This document shows, piece after piece, positions 1-7,124 of a DNA stretch of 64,000 nt (its first letter is position 1; every line of letters starts with the position of its first letter). The notes beneath the pieces are model-generated. The model was not told the origin of the DNA and ran no database searches. It saw only the letters and a program-made list of their open reading frames with translations. This DNA is from Halobacteriales archaeon QS_4_69_31. Its GTDB lineage: Archaea; Halobacteriota; Halobacteria; Halobacteriales; Haloarculaceae. The stretch lies in the NCBI GenBank assembly GCA_003021655.1, contig PXRP01000001.1:62001-126000 (forward strand), written 5' to 3'. Both the position numbers and the translations under genes were made by a program.

Positions 1-406
1 GAATCTGGTACTCGTGGATGTCGCGGGCGCCGTCGGTGGCGACCGACTCGTCAGCACAGGACGGGCACAGGTGGACGAACTCAGGGTAGTACTCGTCTTC
101 GCGACTGATGTCGATGTGCTTGGCCCGCGACTCGGGGAGGCTGTCGCCACACTCTTCGCACCGAACCCACTCGCCACCGCCGTCGGTCACGAGGTCGTCG
201 GGATCCATCGCGTCGAGCGCGGCGGCCACGGTGCCAGCGTTCGGCGCGGTCTGACTCTTTCGCTCGCGCTCGGCAGCCTCGGCGAACGTCGCCCCGCAGT
301 CGCCACACCGGTACGGGTCAGGAGCGTGGTTGTGTTTCGTCGATCGCGCGGCCTCGACCCGGATTTCCGCGGACCGACACTCGGGACAGACGGTGGTGGT
401 GGTCAC
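1..406 (-). CDS. Zinc-ribbon protein (partial, runs off left edge)
   Basis: The reading frame begins at a GTG (404-406) and continues past position 1, so the C-terminus is missing. The visible 135 residues hold three CxxC-type pairs: CPEC near residue 7, CGDC near 33 and CEEC near 79, with a further CPSC near 110. Together these look like two zinc ribbons. The start overlaps the stop of the preceding gene by four bases (GTGA), so the two are translationally linked. It could be a nucleic-acid-binding accessory protein. No specific function can be assigned. Confidence 0.7.
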   Translation of the reverse strand, partial: MTTTTVCPECRSAEIRVEAARSTKHNHAPDPYRCGDCGATFAEAAERERKSQTAPNAGTVAAALDAMDPDDLVTDGGGEWVRCEECGDSLPESRAKHIDISREDEYYPEFVHLCPSCADESVATDGARDIHEYQI

Positions 407-774
407 GACCCGTCACCCCCGTCGGTCTCGACTGCCTGCAACTCGCCCGGTTCCGGAGTACCACCGTCGCCCGGCCGAAGCCGCGGCGCGATGACGACGG
501 CTCGGTCGCGGTGATCGTCCGGATACAGCGCAAGGTCGGGATCGTCGTCGTCCTCGCTCTCGCGAACGAGCGCGATGTTGATCGCAGAGGGGTTGTCGAA
601 CTCCTCGCGGACGGCGATCAGCGCCCGCTCCAGGCGCTCGGGGTCGACCAGAAGCGATTCGGGGAACTGCTCGGGGTCGTACGTGGTGACTAGGCCGACC
701 GTGTTGTCGGGCGCGACCTTCTCCACGTTGCCGCTGATGTCGAGATCCACCAGTCCGTTTCGGCGCCGCATCAT
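403..774 (-). CDS. Hypothetical acidic protein, 123 aa
   Basis: No family is recognised. The protein begins MMRRRNGLVDLD and has a central segment with mixed alpha/beta character and an acidic stretch (ESEDDDDPD) near residue 80, ending in a Gly/Pro-rich acidic tail. The ATG at 774 is chosen because the preceding small ORF ends there in an ATGA overlap, and because a G-rich ribosome binding site (GGGGGTGG) lies about six bases upstream inside a hairpin. An in-frame GTG at 780 is possible but overlaps the hairpin. Downstream it overlaps the zinc-ribbon gene by four bases. Confidence 0.65.
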   Translation of the reverse strand: MMRRRNGLVDLDISGNVEKVAPDNTVGLVTTYDPEQFPESLLVDPERLERALIAVREEFDNPSAINIALVRESEDDDDPDLALYPDDHRDRAVVIAPRLRPGDGGTPEPGELQAVETDGGDGS

Positions 775-863
775 ACACACCACCCCCGAATGCGGGTGGG
801 GGGTTCGCTGGCGCGCGCTCGGCTGTCGATACGTCGATTGTGGTGCTGTGTCTCGTCGGTCAT
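771..863 (-). CDS. Small ORF, 30 aa, reading through a hairpin repeat
   Basis: This is a 30-residue frame starting at the ATG at 861-863 (MTDETQHHNRR...). It translates the hairpin repeat as PPTRIRGW and stops at TGA 771-773, overlapping the next start as ATGA. The same arrangement recurs at 8,628-8,726 and 20,808-21,284. That supports a real coupling ORF more than chance. The bases just before its ATG (CAGAGACTACC) closely match those before the recombinase ATG at 4,561 (CAGAGAAACTACC). It may be a leader peptide with no separate function. Confidence 0.4.
   Translation of the reverse strand: MTDETQHHNRRIDSRARASEPPTRIRGWCV
781..802. repeat. GC hairpin repeat, copy 1
   Basis: This is an imperfect inverted repeat related to ACCCGCATGCGGGT with flanking C and G tracts. 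Read on the minus strand, its 3' G-rich arm falls directly before the ATG at 774 and is the only plausible ribosome binding site. Related copies are at 3,934, 5,334, 8,688 and 20,817. Confidence 0.7.
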
Positions 864-1199
864 GGTAGTCTCTGGTCGGTGACCGCAGGCGAGAAACGCG
901 ACTATCTCGGCGTCCTGGCAGTCTGCCAGACCGTCGCGTAGGAGGACCTTAACGCTCCTACAGTCGGAATCCTTTTTCGGCCGTGGGTCGTTTACTCGCA
1001 TACGGTCACCGTTCCGACCGACACGGCGCTCGTGTGCCACCACGGGCGCCGGCACCCCGTTTTGCGAGGAGCCGAACGCCGAGCAGCGCCGCGTCGGTCT
1101 ACCAGCGAGTATCTGATTGTGATCACTTAACTGTTGCCTTGGAGCATAAGATGGAAGACCGTAGATTTTCACCAATTGCTGCAATTGGATCATAGCACA
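864..1199. other. Intergenic region with regulator promoter
   Basis: I see no convincing gene in this stretch. An inverted pair of GGAGGACCTTAACGCTCC type lies near 941-958 and could form a hairpin. The right part is AT-rich and holds the likely promoter of the winged-helix gene that starts at 1,200, including the operator-like sequence at 1,131-1,146. Confidence 0.5.
1131..1146. promoter_or_regulatory. Candidate operator upstream of winged-helix gene
   Basis: CTGTTGCCTTGGAGCA closely matches CTATTGCTTTGGAGCA, found on the minus strand upstream of the convergent paralogue at 1,415-1,651. A CCTTGGA core also occurs twice upstream of the third paralogue at 62,220. The three genes encode related winged-helix proteins, so the motif is a plausible autoregulatory binding site. 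It is inferred from sequence only. Confidence 0.45.
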
Positions 1200-1451
1200 G
1201 TGCCAACGAAACCAGGGCCGGATCCTGAGGTCACTCCGGAACAGATTATACGGGAACTGATCCTTGCGTACCCTCCGGTCCTGGGCGCCTCGGATATCGC
1301 AGAGCGGACTGACATCAGTCGTCAAGCGATCGACCGGCGGCTCCGGCAAATGAAGAAGGATGGGCTGGTTGACTCGCGAAAAATAGGCCGCGTCCGTGTC
1401 TGGTGGCCGACCGATCAGGGCCGGGAATTCGTGGATTCTGGGAACCAGTAG
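1200..1451 (+). CDS. Winged-helix regulator, KPGP-type, 83 aa
   Basis: This is a small DNA-binding protein beginning MPTKPGPDPEVTPEQII, followed by a helix-turn-helix (ASDIAERTDISRQAIDRRLR, residues about 36-55) and a wing ending in RVRVWWPTDQG. The GTG at 1,200 is chosen because paralogues at 1,415-1,651 and 62,220-62,483 start at the same place relative to the KPGP motif. The 3' end converges with and overlaps the minus-strand paralogue by 37 bases, so transcription of one may interfere with the other. It is probably a local repressor or activator of element genes. Confidence 0.7.
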   Translation: MPTKPGPDPEVTPEQIIRELILAYPPVLGASDIAERTDISRQAIDRRLRQMKKDGLVDSRKIGRVRVWWPTDQGREFVDSGNQ

Positions 1452-1651
1452 ACGACCGCACTTCCGCCAACGGTCGCGCGCTCCAACCCTCCACAGTCTA
1501 CGAGGTCGTTGAGGCGCTGCCTTGCCCGCTCTCTGGACAGCGAAACTTCCGATGCAACATCGCCAGCTGTCGCGAATGGGTATCTGGTATTCTCGACGGC
1601 CTTGATGATCTCGTCCTTGCTCACCTTCGGGGCAGGACCAGGTTTCGACAT
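1415..1651 (-). CDS. Winged-helix regulator, KPGP-type, 78 aa
   Basis: It begins MSKPGPAPKVSKDEIIKAV and carries a helix-turn-helix (TAGDVASEVSLSRERARQRL, about residues 27-46) and a wing (SAVVYWFPES). It is paralogous to the convergent gene at 1,200-1,451, and their 3' ends overlap. Two copies of a CTATTGCT..GGAG element lie just upstream (1,673-1,712), so autoregulation is likely. Its target genes are unknown. Confidence 0.7.
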   Translation of the reverse strand: MSKPGPAPKVSKDEIIKAVENTRYPFATAGDVASEVSLSRERARQRLNDLVDCGGLERATVGGSAVVYWFPESTNSRP

Positions 1652-1672
1652 AGCGGTTGTTTGCCATTCCTT

Positions 1673-1712
1673 TGCTCCAAAGCAATAGTTTTTTGGCTCT
1701 CCGGAGCAATAG
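1673..1712 (-). promoter_or_regulatory. Two direct operator-like repeats before winged-helix gene
   Basis: On the minus strand CTATTGCTCCGGAG (within 1,696-1,712) and CTATTGCTTTGGAG (within 1,673-1,688) are tandem copies about 24 bases apart, two turns of the helix or slightly more. An A-tract lies between them that could form part of the promoter. The placement just upstream of the ATG at 1,651 suggests the regulator binds its own promoter. Confidence 0.45.
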
Positions 1713-1817
1713 ATATGAATAGGAACACACGCGCTGTCGGGTGATTCTGGCCGCAGAAGTCAGGTCGCCCGCCGTGTCCAAAGCACGGCAGGCGCGTGGG
1801 TTCCTGCCTCGAAGCCC

Positions 1818-2003
1818 ATGAGTCAATCGACGCTCGCCGGATATCAAACCTCCGGCCACGACGTTGCACAGCCGACGACCGACACCGACTCGCGGCGCAC
1901 GATCGTCGTCGACGCGGCGACCACGAACCTCTCGTTGGGGTCCTGGGAGACGTTCCGCACGGTCGCGGAACTGACCCAGGACAGCCTCGAAGCCCACGCG
2001 TGA
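1818..2003 (+). CDS. Small hypothetical protein, 61 aa
   Basis: The protein begins MSQSTLAGYQTSGHDV and has no recognisable domain. Its codon third positions are GC-rich, as in real genes of the element, and its stop overlaps the start of the next gene by four bases (GTGA), typical of a coupled pair. Confidence 0.55.
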   Translation: MSQSTLAGYQTSGHDVAQPTTDTDSRRTIVVDAATTNLSLGSWETFRTVAELTQDSLEAHA

Positions 2004-2188
2004 CGCCCGCAAACTGGTCGCGCGCGGACCGCCACGAGTTCGTGTACGAGCCTGCCCGCGGGCCGCCGCGACGCGTGCGATTCGAGCCACGCTCGGACGG
2101 CACGTACGAGCGCGTTGAGGACGTGTGGACGGGCTGTCGCTGGCGCCCGACCGGGCGCGAGCCCGTGGACGCGTTGCACTTCGGCTGA
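2000..2188 (+). CDS. Small basic hypothetical protein, 62 aa
   Basis: It starts at a GTG inside the stop of the previous gene and ends DALHFG. It is rich in Arg, Trp and Pro (RADRHEFVYEPARGPPRRV) with no cysteine pairs. It is probably co-translated with the gene before it. The function is unknown; the high positive charge is unusual for a haloarchaeal protein and would fit nucleic-acid binding. Confidence 0.5.
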   Translation: MTPANWSRADRHEFVYEPARGPPRRVRFEPRSDGTYERVEDVWTGCRWRPTGREPVDALHFG

Positions 2189-2229
2189 CTCCCTGCCGCT
2201 CATTTTTTCGCGCGCGAGACGCCACCGAG

Positions 2230-2463
2230 TCAGGCATGATACACTCCGGGCGCGGTGAAGTCCAACTCCAGGTCGTCGCGTGAGTACTTCTCGCCGGTCT
2301 CGCCGTCGATGACGACGTCGTACTCGGGGTCGACTTCGGGATCCCAGTGGTTCGCGCAGCTGCGACACCAGAAGTGGTTGTTCGTCGGTGCGACGGAGGT
2401 GTGGCCGTTCGGACACACGAGCCGCCAGTTGTCGTCGTCGCTGTCGATCTCTAACTTCGACAT
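2230..2463 (-). CDS. Zinc-ribbon protein, 77 aa
   Basis: The protein begins MSKLEIDSDDDNWRLVCPNGH and carries CPNGH near residue 17 and CRSC near residue 33, a probable single zinc site, followed by an acidic C-terminal half. The ATG at 2,463 is preferred over longer in-frame starts because the upstream extension is hydrophobic and atypical. It stands alone between the plus-strand pair and the lipoprotein gene. Confidence 0.6.
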   Translation of the reverse strand: MSKLEIDSDDDNWRLVCPNGHTSVAPTNNHFWCRSCANHWDPEVDPEYDVVIDGETGEKYSRDDLELDFTAPGVYHA

Positions 2464-2558
2464 TGACGAGTGAGTGGAGAACAACCAGCAGGTAAGTGGT
2501 GAGCCGAAAGCGGGGAGTGAAAGTAAAAATCTACTTAAATACCTACGATAGGATGGAC

Positions 2559-3875
2559 CTACGGACTCCAACTCGCGACGACAGTCTGGCGAGACAGCAT
2601 CTGAATGGTCGTCTTAGACCGCTTTACTGACGAATCGACAGGAATCAAGAGCCACCCTGTGGCTTCAGCACCACCGTCGATGAATGTCGGGTGAAATAAC
2701 CACGTTCCCGATACCGGATCGACGAGTTCAGGGTCTTCACCGAACGAACCAGCGGTCGGTCTGGAAGATGACCCTTCGGACTGGAGCCTTATTTCGGGCA
2801 TAATCTGCTCAGATTGACTCTCATTTTTTCTGTGGTAGCGAAGGATCGCATACTTGTCTGCATTGAATGGCTCTCGCCTCCGAGATTCACCTTTCACTCG
2901 AATCGACTCCGCGAACCGCAGGTCGGAAAGACCGATCACAACATCATTTGGTGTCTTCCACTCATCGCCAAGTGACAGACTCGCAGGATTAACCGATGTA
3001 GTGTAGGTGGTGCCGTCGAATTCAAATTCTATCGGCTGCATCTTCGTCGGTGTATACGTAATCTCTTTGACCACTGTGTCCCCAGGCGGAACGGTAGCAG
3101 TCAGCGACTCGGCACGGAGCCCGAATGAGTCTGAAGTGCCGAGATAATACTCACGACTGATTTCACCCGCCCTCCCGCCGGAATTGCTGATGGAGATCTC
3201 GAAGGTGGCAGTCTCGCCGTATTCGATATTGTCCGGCGCGGTAACAGAGTCAATCGAGAGTATCGCCGCATCCTCTGGCGAAAGTGGCAACTCCCAGTAG
3301 ATCGGACCATGATCTTCACCGGTCGCGACTGAGACGTACGAAAGTCCGACCGATAACTCCTGAAAATCTGAAGGGACTTCATAAACTACCCATCCAGATG
3401 TCTCAACATCCGGCAGTATCTCACTCGGCGGATCATAGTAACTCCCCGTGATGGGGCTTTCAATTGAATCGGGAAAAAGTGTAACAGCCTCGAATTGAGA
3501 TGTTCCAGATAGTAGTGAAAAACTTGGTGCGCCCGGTGGTGTAACTCCCTCATCACTCATGTTTCTGATAGACACGCGAATCAACACGAACAGCCCATCA
3601 TCCCGAACACGCTCCCAGTCGGAGCCGGAGATACGTCGGTTGACCGCGGCATCAGTCACAGAAGCACTGAAACCCTCAATATTCACTGAATCGCCCATAC
3701 TTAGGCTGTCTCGATCAACTTGAGCAGGTGTCGCAGTCGGCGTTGACCGTGACGCTCTGGAGGGCGTTGGCGAACCAGTAGCGGGGTCCTGTTCTCTACC
3801 AGTTTCCTCAGTTGAGGGGCATCCAGCCAAACCCACGAGGCTGGCCGTGGTGATCAGAAACTTACGACGTATCAT
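2559..3875 (-). CDS. Secreted lipoprotein, 438 aa
   Basis: The start (MIRRKFLITTASLVGLAGC) shows an RR-containing signal and a lipobox with Cys 19, followed by a Thr/Ser/Pro-rich linker. It therefore looks like a Tat- or Sec-exported lipoprotein anchored outside the cell membrane. The body is beta-rich, with a segment (VRVSIRNMSDEGV, about residue 115) like DUF4352-type immunoglobulin-like domains and another (EISISNSGGRAGE) like CARDB-type domains. The gene is markedly AT-richer than the host, suggesting a different origin. It lies just downstream of the recombinase on the same strand. A role as a cargo gene or surface-exclusion protein is speculative. Confidence 0.7.
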   Translation of the reverse strand: MIRRKFLITTASLVGLAGCPSTEETGREQDPATGSPTPSRASRSTPTATPAQVDRDSLSMGDSVNIEGFSASVTDAAVNRRISGSDWERVRDDGLFVLIRVSIRNMSDEGVTPPGAPSFSLLSGTSQFEAVTLFPDSIESPITGSYYDPPSEILPDVETSGWVVYEVPSDFQELSVGLSYVSVATGEDHGPIYWELPLSPEDAAILSIDSVTAPDNIEYGETATFEISISNSGGRAGEISREYYLGTSDSFGLRAESLTATVPPGDTVVKEITYTPTKMQPIEFEFDGTTYTTSVNPASLSLGDEWKTPNDVVIGLSDLRFAESIRVKGESRRREPFNADKYAILRYHRKNESQSEQIMPEIRLQSEGSSSRPTAGSFGEDPELVDPVSGTWLFHPTFIDGGAEATGWLLIPVDSSVKRSKTTIQMLSRQTVVASWSP

Positions 3876-3933
3876 CCGTTGGGCTTCTCGAATCAAAGAA
3901 GGTAATCGTTTCGCTGCATTATCAAAATCAGAG

Positions 3934-3954
3934 CCCCCACCCGCATGCGGGGTC
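3934..3954. repeat. GC hairpin repeat, copy 2
   Basis: CCCCACCCGCATGCGGGG forms a near-perfect hairpin between the recombinase stop and the lipoprotein start. Unlike the other copies, its G-rich arm on the minus strand is about 60 bases from the next assigned start. A very short ATG frame (MQRNDYLL) begins 19 bases after it. Confidence 0.7.
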
Positions 3955-3964
3955 GCCTTCTCAC

Positions 3965-4561
3965 TCAGATTCCGGCTTCGCGAAACGCGTCGTCGACGAC
4001 GTCGGGCGTCGGTTCGTTGAGATAGGGCTCGATCGCGTCGAACGAGTCCCACCCGCCGACGGCCATGACAACTCGGGGATTCATATTCTCGTCCACGAGG
4101 AGCCTTTGAGCAAAGCGTCGACGGAGGTCGTGCGCGGAGACGTGCTCGAATCCGTCGACGCCAGTGGACTCGGCGGTCCGATCAGCGATTCGGCCGATCG
4201 CGGCGCGGACACCGGACTGAGTCAGCTCTATGAATGGGTCTTTCGGGGCGATATTTTTCTGGCGCTGGTACTGGCGGAGATCCCGCTCAACGTCGGCGAG
4301 GAGATACGCATCTCGCGGTTTCCCACCGTTCCCAGTCGTGTCTTTGCCCTCCTGGATGTGGAAGCGGTACCCACCCTTCTCGGTCTGTTTGACGTCGACG
4401 GGCCGAACTTGTGGGATCTCGAAGGCGCGGAGGCCGACGTATGCCCCAAGCTGTATCAGAAGGTCGTCGCGCTGGCCTCGAGCGGAGCGGCGGAGGTCCT
4501 CGATCTCGGAGTCTGTCAGCCACACTTTGCGTTCCCCGTTCCCGGCAGCTTCGATCCGCAT
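3965..4561 (-). CDS. Tyrosine recombinase (integrase), 198 aa
   Basis: It cleaves and rejoins DNA at attachment sites. Visible catalytic features are the first Arg in GAYVGLRAFEIPQV (near residue 42), HDLRRRF (HxxR, near residue 143) and the nucleophile region GGWDSFDAIEPYL with Tyr near residue 179. At about 200 residues it lacks a separate core-binding domain, as in short haloarchaeal integrases such as that of virus SNJ2 (family knowledge). The ATG at 4,561 is chosen because a TTAAAA box lies 28 bases upstream, giving a leaderless transcript; an in-frame GTG at 4,585 is less likely. It faces away from the membrane operon. Confidence 0.85.
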   Translation of the reverse strand: MRIEAAGNGERKVWLTDSEIEDLRRSARGQRDDLLIQLGAYVGLRAFEIPQVRPVDVKQTEKGGYRFHIQEGKDTTGNGGKPRDAYLLADVERDLRQYQRQKNIAPKDPFIELTQSGVRAAIGRIADRTAESTGVDGFEHVSAHDLRRRFAQRLLVDENMNPRVVMAVGGWDSFDAIEPYLNEPTPDVVDDAFREAGI

Positions 4562-4869
4562 GGTAGTTTCTCTGAAAGCCGGCACTTAGTTTTAACCTTG
4601 CCGACAGTAGGGGGTTCGGGAGCGGGGTGATCGGGCCGACTGGCGGGGTGGACTGTGGCGACTTATGTGAAAAGTCGTTACTCGCTATCTACTGGTTACG
4701 TCAGACGTATCGCGAGGTACAAATGGCCGGCCGGACTGTCTCTTTCGCGGCCAGTATCCCCGTTTCGAGCGGGCGAGTTGCCACCTGCCCAGATGTACTG
4801 GCGGCGGCGCGGCCGGCGAGCGGAGATGTTACTCGGGTTAAATAGATTTTCTGGAAAATGGAGGAGTTC
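4562..4869. other. Intergenic region, integrase promoter
   Basis: The left end carries the recombinase promoter (TTAAAA, read on the minus strand). Two overlapping short plus-strand frames are open here, but codon use is poor and I do not call a gene. No tRNA fragment or obvious attachment repeat was seen. Confidence 0.4.
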
Positions 4870-5028
4870 TTAGTCGAGATCGACGATAAAGCGTGAGCCG
4901 TCGCGGTCGATCGTCACTTCGTCACCGATCTCGACTTCGTACTCCTCGCGGAGCTCGGCCGGGATTGAGACTCCTCCACACCCGTTGCCCGTGTCGGTTA
5001 CGGTGCGCGAAAACGGTTTGTGAGACAC
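4870..5028 (-). CDS. AbrB/SpoVT-like DNA-binding microprotein, 52 aa
   Basis: A GTG-started frame encodes a swapped-hairpin AbrB-type protein. The pattern GGVSIPAELREEYEVEIGDE followed by VTIDRDGSRFIVDLD is characteristic of the family (beta strand, IPAELRE helix, GDEV turn). Such proteins act as dimeric transcription regulators or antitoxins. There is no toxin-like neighbour, so a regulator of the divergent membrane-protein operon is more likely. Inverted repeats with an AGCTAAT core (5,087-5,136) lie just upstream and are candidate binding sites. Confidence 0.75.
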   Translation of the reverse strand: MSHKPFSRTVTDTGNGCGGVSIPAELREEYEVEIGDEVTIDRDGSRFIVDLD

Positions 5029-5086
5029 GACAAGCGGGTTTCTGTCATGTCGGATATTAAGTTTTACCTCCCGGGTTTTCGGTTTT

Positions 5087-5136
5087 AGCTAATCATTAGC
5101 TGATCAGTCACTAACACTCCGCGACTGGTTAGCTGA
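5087..5136. promoter_or_regulatory. Inverted repeats with TTAGCT core, left copy
   Basis: AGCTAAT-C-ATTAGCT (5,087-5,101) is a perfect 7-base inverted repeat, followed by GGTTAGCTGA (5,127-5,136). Matching TTAGCTAACC and GGTTAGCTGA units sit at 17,331-17,367 beyond the other end of the operon. They may be operators for the AbrB-like protein, replication iterons or recombination sites. Confidence 0.5.
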
Positions 5137-5333
5137 CGATTCGCTGATTTGCTCGACTGGATATGAGCGGGCGACAATGGCGCGCGTATCCGGCCGGCGA
5201 GCGGTCGGACGCAGTACCCCTACCCATGACAAGGGACGAATCGGGGGGTAAAACCCTCGAAAGCCCGTTATCGAGCGGGAACGACGGGAGTATTGATGAC
5301 GAACAACAGCGAGCGCGCGGCGCGCTCGTTGGT

Positions 5334-5359
5334 ACCCCTACCCGCATGCGGTGGGGGGC
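5334..5359. repeat. GC hairpin repeat, copy 3
   Basis: ACCCCTACCCGCATGCGG followed by TGGGGGG forms the same hairpin as the other copies. The G tract ends 8 bases before the ATG at 5,367. A partial relative (TACCCCTACCC ... GGGGGGTAAAAC) lies at about 5,214-5,266. Confidence 0.65.
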
Positions 5360-5366
5360 TAAAACA

Positions 5367-5621
5367 ATGCTCTCGGACGCTGACGACAGCGAAAACGAGG
5401 AGAAACGAGACGACGAAACGGATCGGCTCGGTGGACTGACTGGCGGCACGTCGGCACTCGAGGCGGTCGATCAGCAGAGCGACCGGGGAGACAAGCGTGA
5501 GCGACGACGGCCCCCGAGGGCTTCATTGCTCGGAGGCGTTTGCGGACTACCTCGAGAATTTTCGCGAGTCATTCCCGGATCTCGGTACAAAACGACACGG
5601 AAACTACGGTTTGACCCATGA
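5367..5621 (+). CDS. Possible acidic small protein, 84 aa, before spike gene
   Basis: The frame starts MLSDADDSENEEKRDDETD, acidic as expected for a haloarchaeal protein. It has a G-rich ribosome binding site in the hairpin 8 bases upstream, and its stop overlaps the start of the next gene as ATGA. After about residue 43, however, codon third positions lose GC bias while the +1 frame gains it. Real coding may therefore switch frames near 5,495, or the true gene may be the overlapping one at 5,497-5,643. An alternative frame from the ATG at 5,296 (MTNNSERAARS) also reads through the hairpin. Confidence 0.35.
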   Translation: MLSDADDSENEEKRDDETDRLGGLTGGTSALEAVDQQSDRGDKRERRRPPRASLLGGVCGLPREFSRVIPGSRYKTTRKLRFDP

Positions 5622-5643
5622 AATCAGCACATCTCAAGCGTAG
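5497..5643 (+). CDS. Possible small protein, 48 aa, overlapping spike start
   Basis: The GTG frame encodes MSDDGPRGLHCSEAFADYLENFRESFPDLG and ends within the next gene. Its amphipathic middle and GC-rich third positions favour it over the competing frame in this stretch, yet a 26-base overlap into the next gene is long. It could be the C-terminal half of a frameshifted product that starts at 5,367. Confidence 0.35.
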   Translation: MSDDGPRGLHCSEAFADYLENFRESFPDLGTKRHGNYGLTHEISTSQA

Positions 5644-7123
5644 CGGAGTAGTAGCGCTAACGGTCCTAATGGCGACGCTCGTCGCCATTACGGGCCCGGC
5701 GGCGGCCGCGGGGCCGGCGCTCGACTTTACGAACGACAAGACACCCAACCCGATGCTCGTCGAGGACACGCTCACCGTCGCCGAGCACGATCGCGGCGCC
5801 ATGTCGGGGCCACTCGAGTATTACGACGACGGGGGCGCCGTCGCGACGCTCCCGGCGGAGGTAAACACCTCGCAGACGACGCCGGTCGGGCTTCGCTTCG
5901 ACAAGATCGACGGCGAAGCGTACCGACTCTTCCCGCGCGTCGACGGCGAGAGCGACAACGGCGCGACGTGGACAGACACGGCCCAGTGGTCGAAGAACTC
6001 CGGCGCGAGCTCGAGCGTCTCGATCGCCGACGCCGACGCCGATAGCGTGCAGAAAGTGAGCGTCGACGCGACGGTTGCGACCGGCGAGACGGCGACGGCA
6101 ACCTTCGGATCGAACGTTTCGATCACGCAGGATCCAAACAAACGGGTGCTCACGTTCGTCGGCAACGTCGACACCCTGGCGTCGGGGTCGAGCGTTGAGG
6201 TGCGCGTCGTCGACGGTGACGGCGATTACCGCAACGCGACGATCGAAGCGGGCGCCGTCGCGAGCGCCAACGACGTGATCGCTAACGCGACCGGCAATGG
6301 CTACGTATTCCAGCAGCGGGTTTCCGATCTCCCGCTTACGACGGCCGGAGACGGCACGTTTGACGGGATCCAGCAAATCAACGTCGTTGCGAGTGAGAAC
6401 GACGCGAAAGTAACGATCGCCGGGCTCGACGTCGATCGGAAGAGCACGATCGAGCTCGCCGAGATCGAGCGGGACACGGACGGCGACAGCTCGCTCGAGA
6501 CGACGACGATCACGGACTACTACGAGGGTGGCGTCGCGGGCGTTACCAGTCTCGACACGCTCGGAGCGTGGGCTGACTCGGCGTCGATCATGGATCTCGA
6601 GGTGTACGACGTCAGTTACCAATTCTCCGATCTCACCGACGAGTCGGAGTACTCGGTTAACTTCAGCGACGCAGACGACTACTCTTACCCCCAAAAGCTC
6701 GAGCTGTACGCGGATCTCGAGGTGCCAAGTGCGATCGACTTGTCGCACGGCACGCTCACGCTCGAGTACTATCAGGGGCTCGTCTCTGATCGCTACGTCA
6801 CGCTTGAGATCGCGAGCGTCGACTCGAGCGCCGAGTTCGGCAACGTGAGTGACGCCTCTTACAGTGACAAGAGCGGCTCGCTCTCCGGCCAGGGCACGAC
6901 GGCCGAGCTCGTCGCGTCTGCGTCGGCAGACACGACTTACCGGGTGCACATGGTCGCGCTCCTGCAAACGGAAGAGGTCGAAGGCATGCAGGGCGACGGC
7001 CCGGCGGGCCCGACGGACTCAAGCGGCGGCGGATTCTTCTCGACGATCATCGGGAAGATCGCGGGCGTCGCGACGATGGTGCTCGGCGCGGTAGGTATCC
7101 AGCGATACCGGCGAGGTTCCTAA
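5618..7123 (+). CDS. Spike-like surface protein with C-terminal anchor, 501 aa
   Basis: This is a secreted, beta-rich protein. A signal peptide is visible (VVALTVLMATLVAITGPAAA, cleavage near residue 31). A long Ser/Asp/Thr-rich ectodomain with several NxS/T sites follows, then a Gly/Ser/Pro linker and one transmembrane helix (IIGKIAGVATMVLGAVGI) with a short basic tail. Size and layout match the spike proteins of pleolipoviruses (about 500-550 residues, single C-terminal anchor), and it heads an operon of membrane proteins and an ATPase. Homology is not proven; it could instead be an S-layer-like protein of membrane vesicles. Confidence 0.7.
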   Translation: MKSAHLKRSGVVALTVLMATLVAITGPAAAAGPALDFTNDKTPNPMLVEDTLTVAEHDRGAMSGPLEYYDDGGAVATLPAEVNTSQTTPVGLRFDKIDGEAYRLFPRVDGESDNGATWTDTAQWSKNSGASSSVSIADADADSVQKVSVDATVATGETATATFGSNVSITQDPNKRVLTFVGNVDTLASGSSVEVRVVDGDGDYRNATIEAGAVASANDVIANATGNGYVFQQRVSDLPLTTAGDGTFDGIQQINVVASENDAKVTIAGLDVDRKSTIELAEIERDTDGDSSLETTTITDYYEGGVAGVTSLDTLGAWADSASIMDLEVYDVSYQFSDLTDESEYSVNFSDADDYSYPQKLELYADLEVPSAIDLSHGTLTLEYYQGLVSDRYVTLEIASVDSSAEFGNVSDASYSDKSGSLSGQGTTAELVASASADTTYRVHMVALLQTEEVEGMQGDGPAGPTDSSGGGFFSTIIGKIAGVATMVLGAVGIQRYRRGS

Positions 7124-7124
7124 C

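Noticed and set aside
771-2237. A 488-codon minus-strand frame over the winged-helix genes
   Set aside because: It covers genes in other frames with clear domains. Only its last 30 codons are kept as a possible coupling ORF.
4627-4873. Two overlapping short plus-strand frames near the integrase
   Set aside because: Codon use is poor, there is no ribosome binding site, and they run into the AbrB-like gene on the other strand.
4870-5028. Antitoxin of a toxin-antitoxin pair
   Set aside because: No toxin-sized gene lies beside it. The nearest genes are the recombinase and the divergent operon.
1-5200. Left attachment site matching the tRNA-Trp 3' end
   Set aside because: I looked for the reverse complement of the tRNA 3' end and found only short chance matches such as CGGGGTCG near 2,320.
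5666-6967. A 433-codon frame antisense to the spike-like gene
   Set aside because: The composition is Arg/Val-rich without motifs, and the sense frame has a signal peptide and a terminal anchor.
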